The notes under the pieces were generated by a model, which was given only the letters and a program-made list of their open reading frames with translations, searched no databases and was not told the origin of the DNA. 64,000 bases of DNA from Streptomyces pyxinicus. GTDB lineage: Bacteria; Actinomycetota; Actinomycetes; Streptomycetales; Streptomycetaceae. A program made the position numbers and the translations under genes. This document shows, in pieces, positions 63,027 through 64,000 of the stretch. Position 1 is the stretch's first letter. Each line of letters begins with the position of its first letter. The stretch spans positions 62,001 to 126,000 of the forward strand of contig NZ_JANUGP010000008.1 of assembly GCF_024753135.1 (NCBI RefSeq), written 5' to 3'.

Positions 63027-63848
63027 ATGTTCTGGCTCCTCCTGCTGCTTCTGGCCTGGGCGTTCGCCGGTGTCGCGTGCACCCGGCTGTGCCTGGCGGC
63101 CGTCCGCGCGGCCACCGTCGAGAGCGCCGGTCCGGCACCGGACGAGGCGCGCGGTCTGACGGTGTACGAGGCCGCGTTCCTGTCCGGCGGTCCGGCCCGG
63201 GTCGCCGACGTGACGCTGGTGTCGATGGCCCGGCAGCGGCGGCTGCTGCTCGCGCACACCGGCTGGGCCACCGTGGTGGACCCGGACGGGCGCGACGAGT
63301 TGGAGGAGTCCGTCATAGGGGCCATCGGGCCGGAGGGGCAGTCCCGGATCGCCCCCGTACGGGCCCGGACGGCCGGTGCGGAGGCGGTACGGCGACTGGC
63401 CGACCGGCTGGTGCGCGCGGGCCTCGCGGTGCCGGAGGGCGGCGGGGCCGACGTAGGGTCCGCGGTGCGGCGGGTACGGGCCGTCGCGGTCGTCGTGGTG
63501 CTGCTCGGGATCACCGCGCTGCTGCTGCCCGACGGGACGGGGACGCCTCGGCTGCTGGTCGGGCTCTGGTTCGCCCTGCCGCTGCTGCTGTCGCTGAGCT
63601 GCCTCGCGCTCGCCCGCTTCGAGGCGCACCCGTACTCGCGTTGGGCCTCGCCCGCCGGGCAGCGGCTACTGGGCACGCTCGGGGGCGGGACGGCCGGGGC
63701 CGGTGACGAGCGGTCCTTCCTCACCTCCGTCGCCGTGCGCGGCATCCGGGCAGTCGGTGAGCCGGACCTGCGCGCGGCTTTCGCCCACCGAGACCACCGA
63801 GACGACCGCGACCACCGCGACCACCGAGAGCGGCTCTGGCGGGGGTAG
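63027..63848 (+). CDS. TIGR04222-type membrane protein with His/Arg/Asp repeat tail
   Basis: A 273-residue membrane protein: N-terminal hydrophobic segment (MFWLLLLLLAWAFAGVAC), then a cytoplasmic or extracellular domain with LTVYEAAFLSGGPARVADVTLVSMARQRRLLL, typical of TIGR04222. Two membrane segments follow (VRAVAVVVVLLGITALLL; LLVGLWFALPLLLSLSCLALARF). The C terminus ends in AFAHRDHRDDRDHRDHRERLW, a low-complexity repeat of His, Arg and Asp. TIGR04222 proteins usually have simple-sequence tails and I recall them near DUF692 genes, as here. ATG at 63027 has no strong ribosome site. Confidence 0.78.
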   Translation: MFWLLLLLLAWAFAGVACTRLCLAAVRAATVESAGPAPDEARGLTVYEAAFLSGGPARVADVTLVSMARQRRLLLAHTGWATVVDPDGRDELEESVIGAIGPEGQSRIAPVRARTAGAEAVRRLADRLVRAGLAVPEGGGADVGSAVRRVRAVAVVVVLLGITALLLPDGTGTPRLLVGLWFALPLLLSLSCLALARFEAHPYSRWASPAGQRLLGTLGGGTAGAGDERSFLTSVAVRGIRAVGEPDLRAAFAHRDHRDDRDHRDHRERLWRG

Positions 63849-63850
63849 GG

Positions 63851-63874
63851 GCGCCCCCGGGGCACGAGGGGCGC
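63851..63874 (+). terminator. Hairpin after the TIGR04222-type gene
   Basis: GCGCCCC (63851-63857) pairs with GGGGCGC (63868-63874) across a 10-base loop, just after the stop codon at 63848. The rest of the window to 64000 shows no gene-like frame on either strand. Confidence 0.45.
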
Positions 63875-64000
63875 ATCGGGAGCACTCGCGCCGACACCGG
63901 CCGGGCGGTGCTTGCCTTCACCGACGGCCGTCCGAAACATCCCTTCTGTTGTCGGCGGGCCCTGGCAGCCATGCCGGCGCCGCCGCACACCGAAGGGATA

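Overview
The window reads as chromosomal DNA of a Streptomyces species. The evidence is a very high G+C content, strong third-codon G/C bias, many GTG and TTG starts behind AGGAG-like sites, and genus-typical genes: a two-domain geosmin synthase, an SSI-family protease inhibitor, a conservon (cvnA-D), a gamma-butyrolactone-receptor-like TetR, the SAV2148-type HEPN protein, and DUF6230/DUF6114. I saw no rRNA, tRNA, CRISPR array or intact insertion sequence. Most of the window looks like core chromosome. Accessory or decaying stretches lie around 10.6-11.3 kb, 22.8-24.4 kb, 55.7-59.4 kb and 60-64 kb.

Layout. 0-5.8 kb: start of a sugar ABC permease, an APH-like kinase, a DEDDh exonuclease, a HEPN protein, and a two-gene secreted copper-amine-oxidase-like system split between genes. 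5.9-15.7 kb: a glycogen-to-trehalose set (glgX debranching enzyme, treY, treZ) interrupted by a zinc carboxypeptidase, an SSI inhibitor and an FHA protein. Behind treY lies an array of decayed 137-bp copies of the treY 3' end. 15.7-22.4 kb: an APH-fold protein lacking catalytic residues, aminopeptidase P, geosmin synthase, and a TetR-ARMT1 pair behind a probable ARE-type operator. 22.8-25.7 kb: a wrecked AA10 polysaccharide monooxygenase gene, a secreted protein, and the DUF6230/DUF6114 pair. 25.7-31.3 kb: a TatA-like protein, an ArsR-MgtA pair, TerB, and an unusual ammonia-lyase homologue.

31.3-40.4 kb: a glycine-betaine/osmoprotectant ABC transporter whose binding protein is separated from its ATPase and permeases by an oppositely oriented conservon, then a GAF-PP2C phosphatase. 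40.5-45 kb: MsrB, MurC, a small conserved protein, a RibD-like reductase and ZapE. 45-50 kb: a small secreted protein, beta-carbonic anhydrase translationally coupled to a SulP transporter, an SPFH protein and PPK2. 50-55 kb: a FAD/Rieske oxidoreductase, a polysaccharide deacetylase lipoprotein, a small ABC exporter, a PTH2-type protein and a methyltransferase.

55.7-59.8 kb: a cassette of XRE regulator, 53-aa protein, DUF6415 protein and glycine-rich-domain-like protein leading to the methyltransferase. It is followed by a HAD hydrolase, an orphan C-terminal gene fragment and a VOC protein. 60-64 kb: a DUF692/MNIO-type putative iron oxidase with an extra C-terminal domain, a DUF4142 protein, and a TIGR04222-type membrane protein with a His/Arg/Asp repeat tail. 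This last group and the 55.7-58.4 kb cassette are the best candidates for poorly described systems.

Functional links: GlgX, TreY and TreZ together convert glycogen to trehalose. Carbonic anhydrase and SulP probably handle bicarbonate together. CvnA-D form a membrane sensor and GTPase switch. All assignments are from reading the sequence and recalling families; no database search was run.
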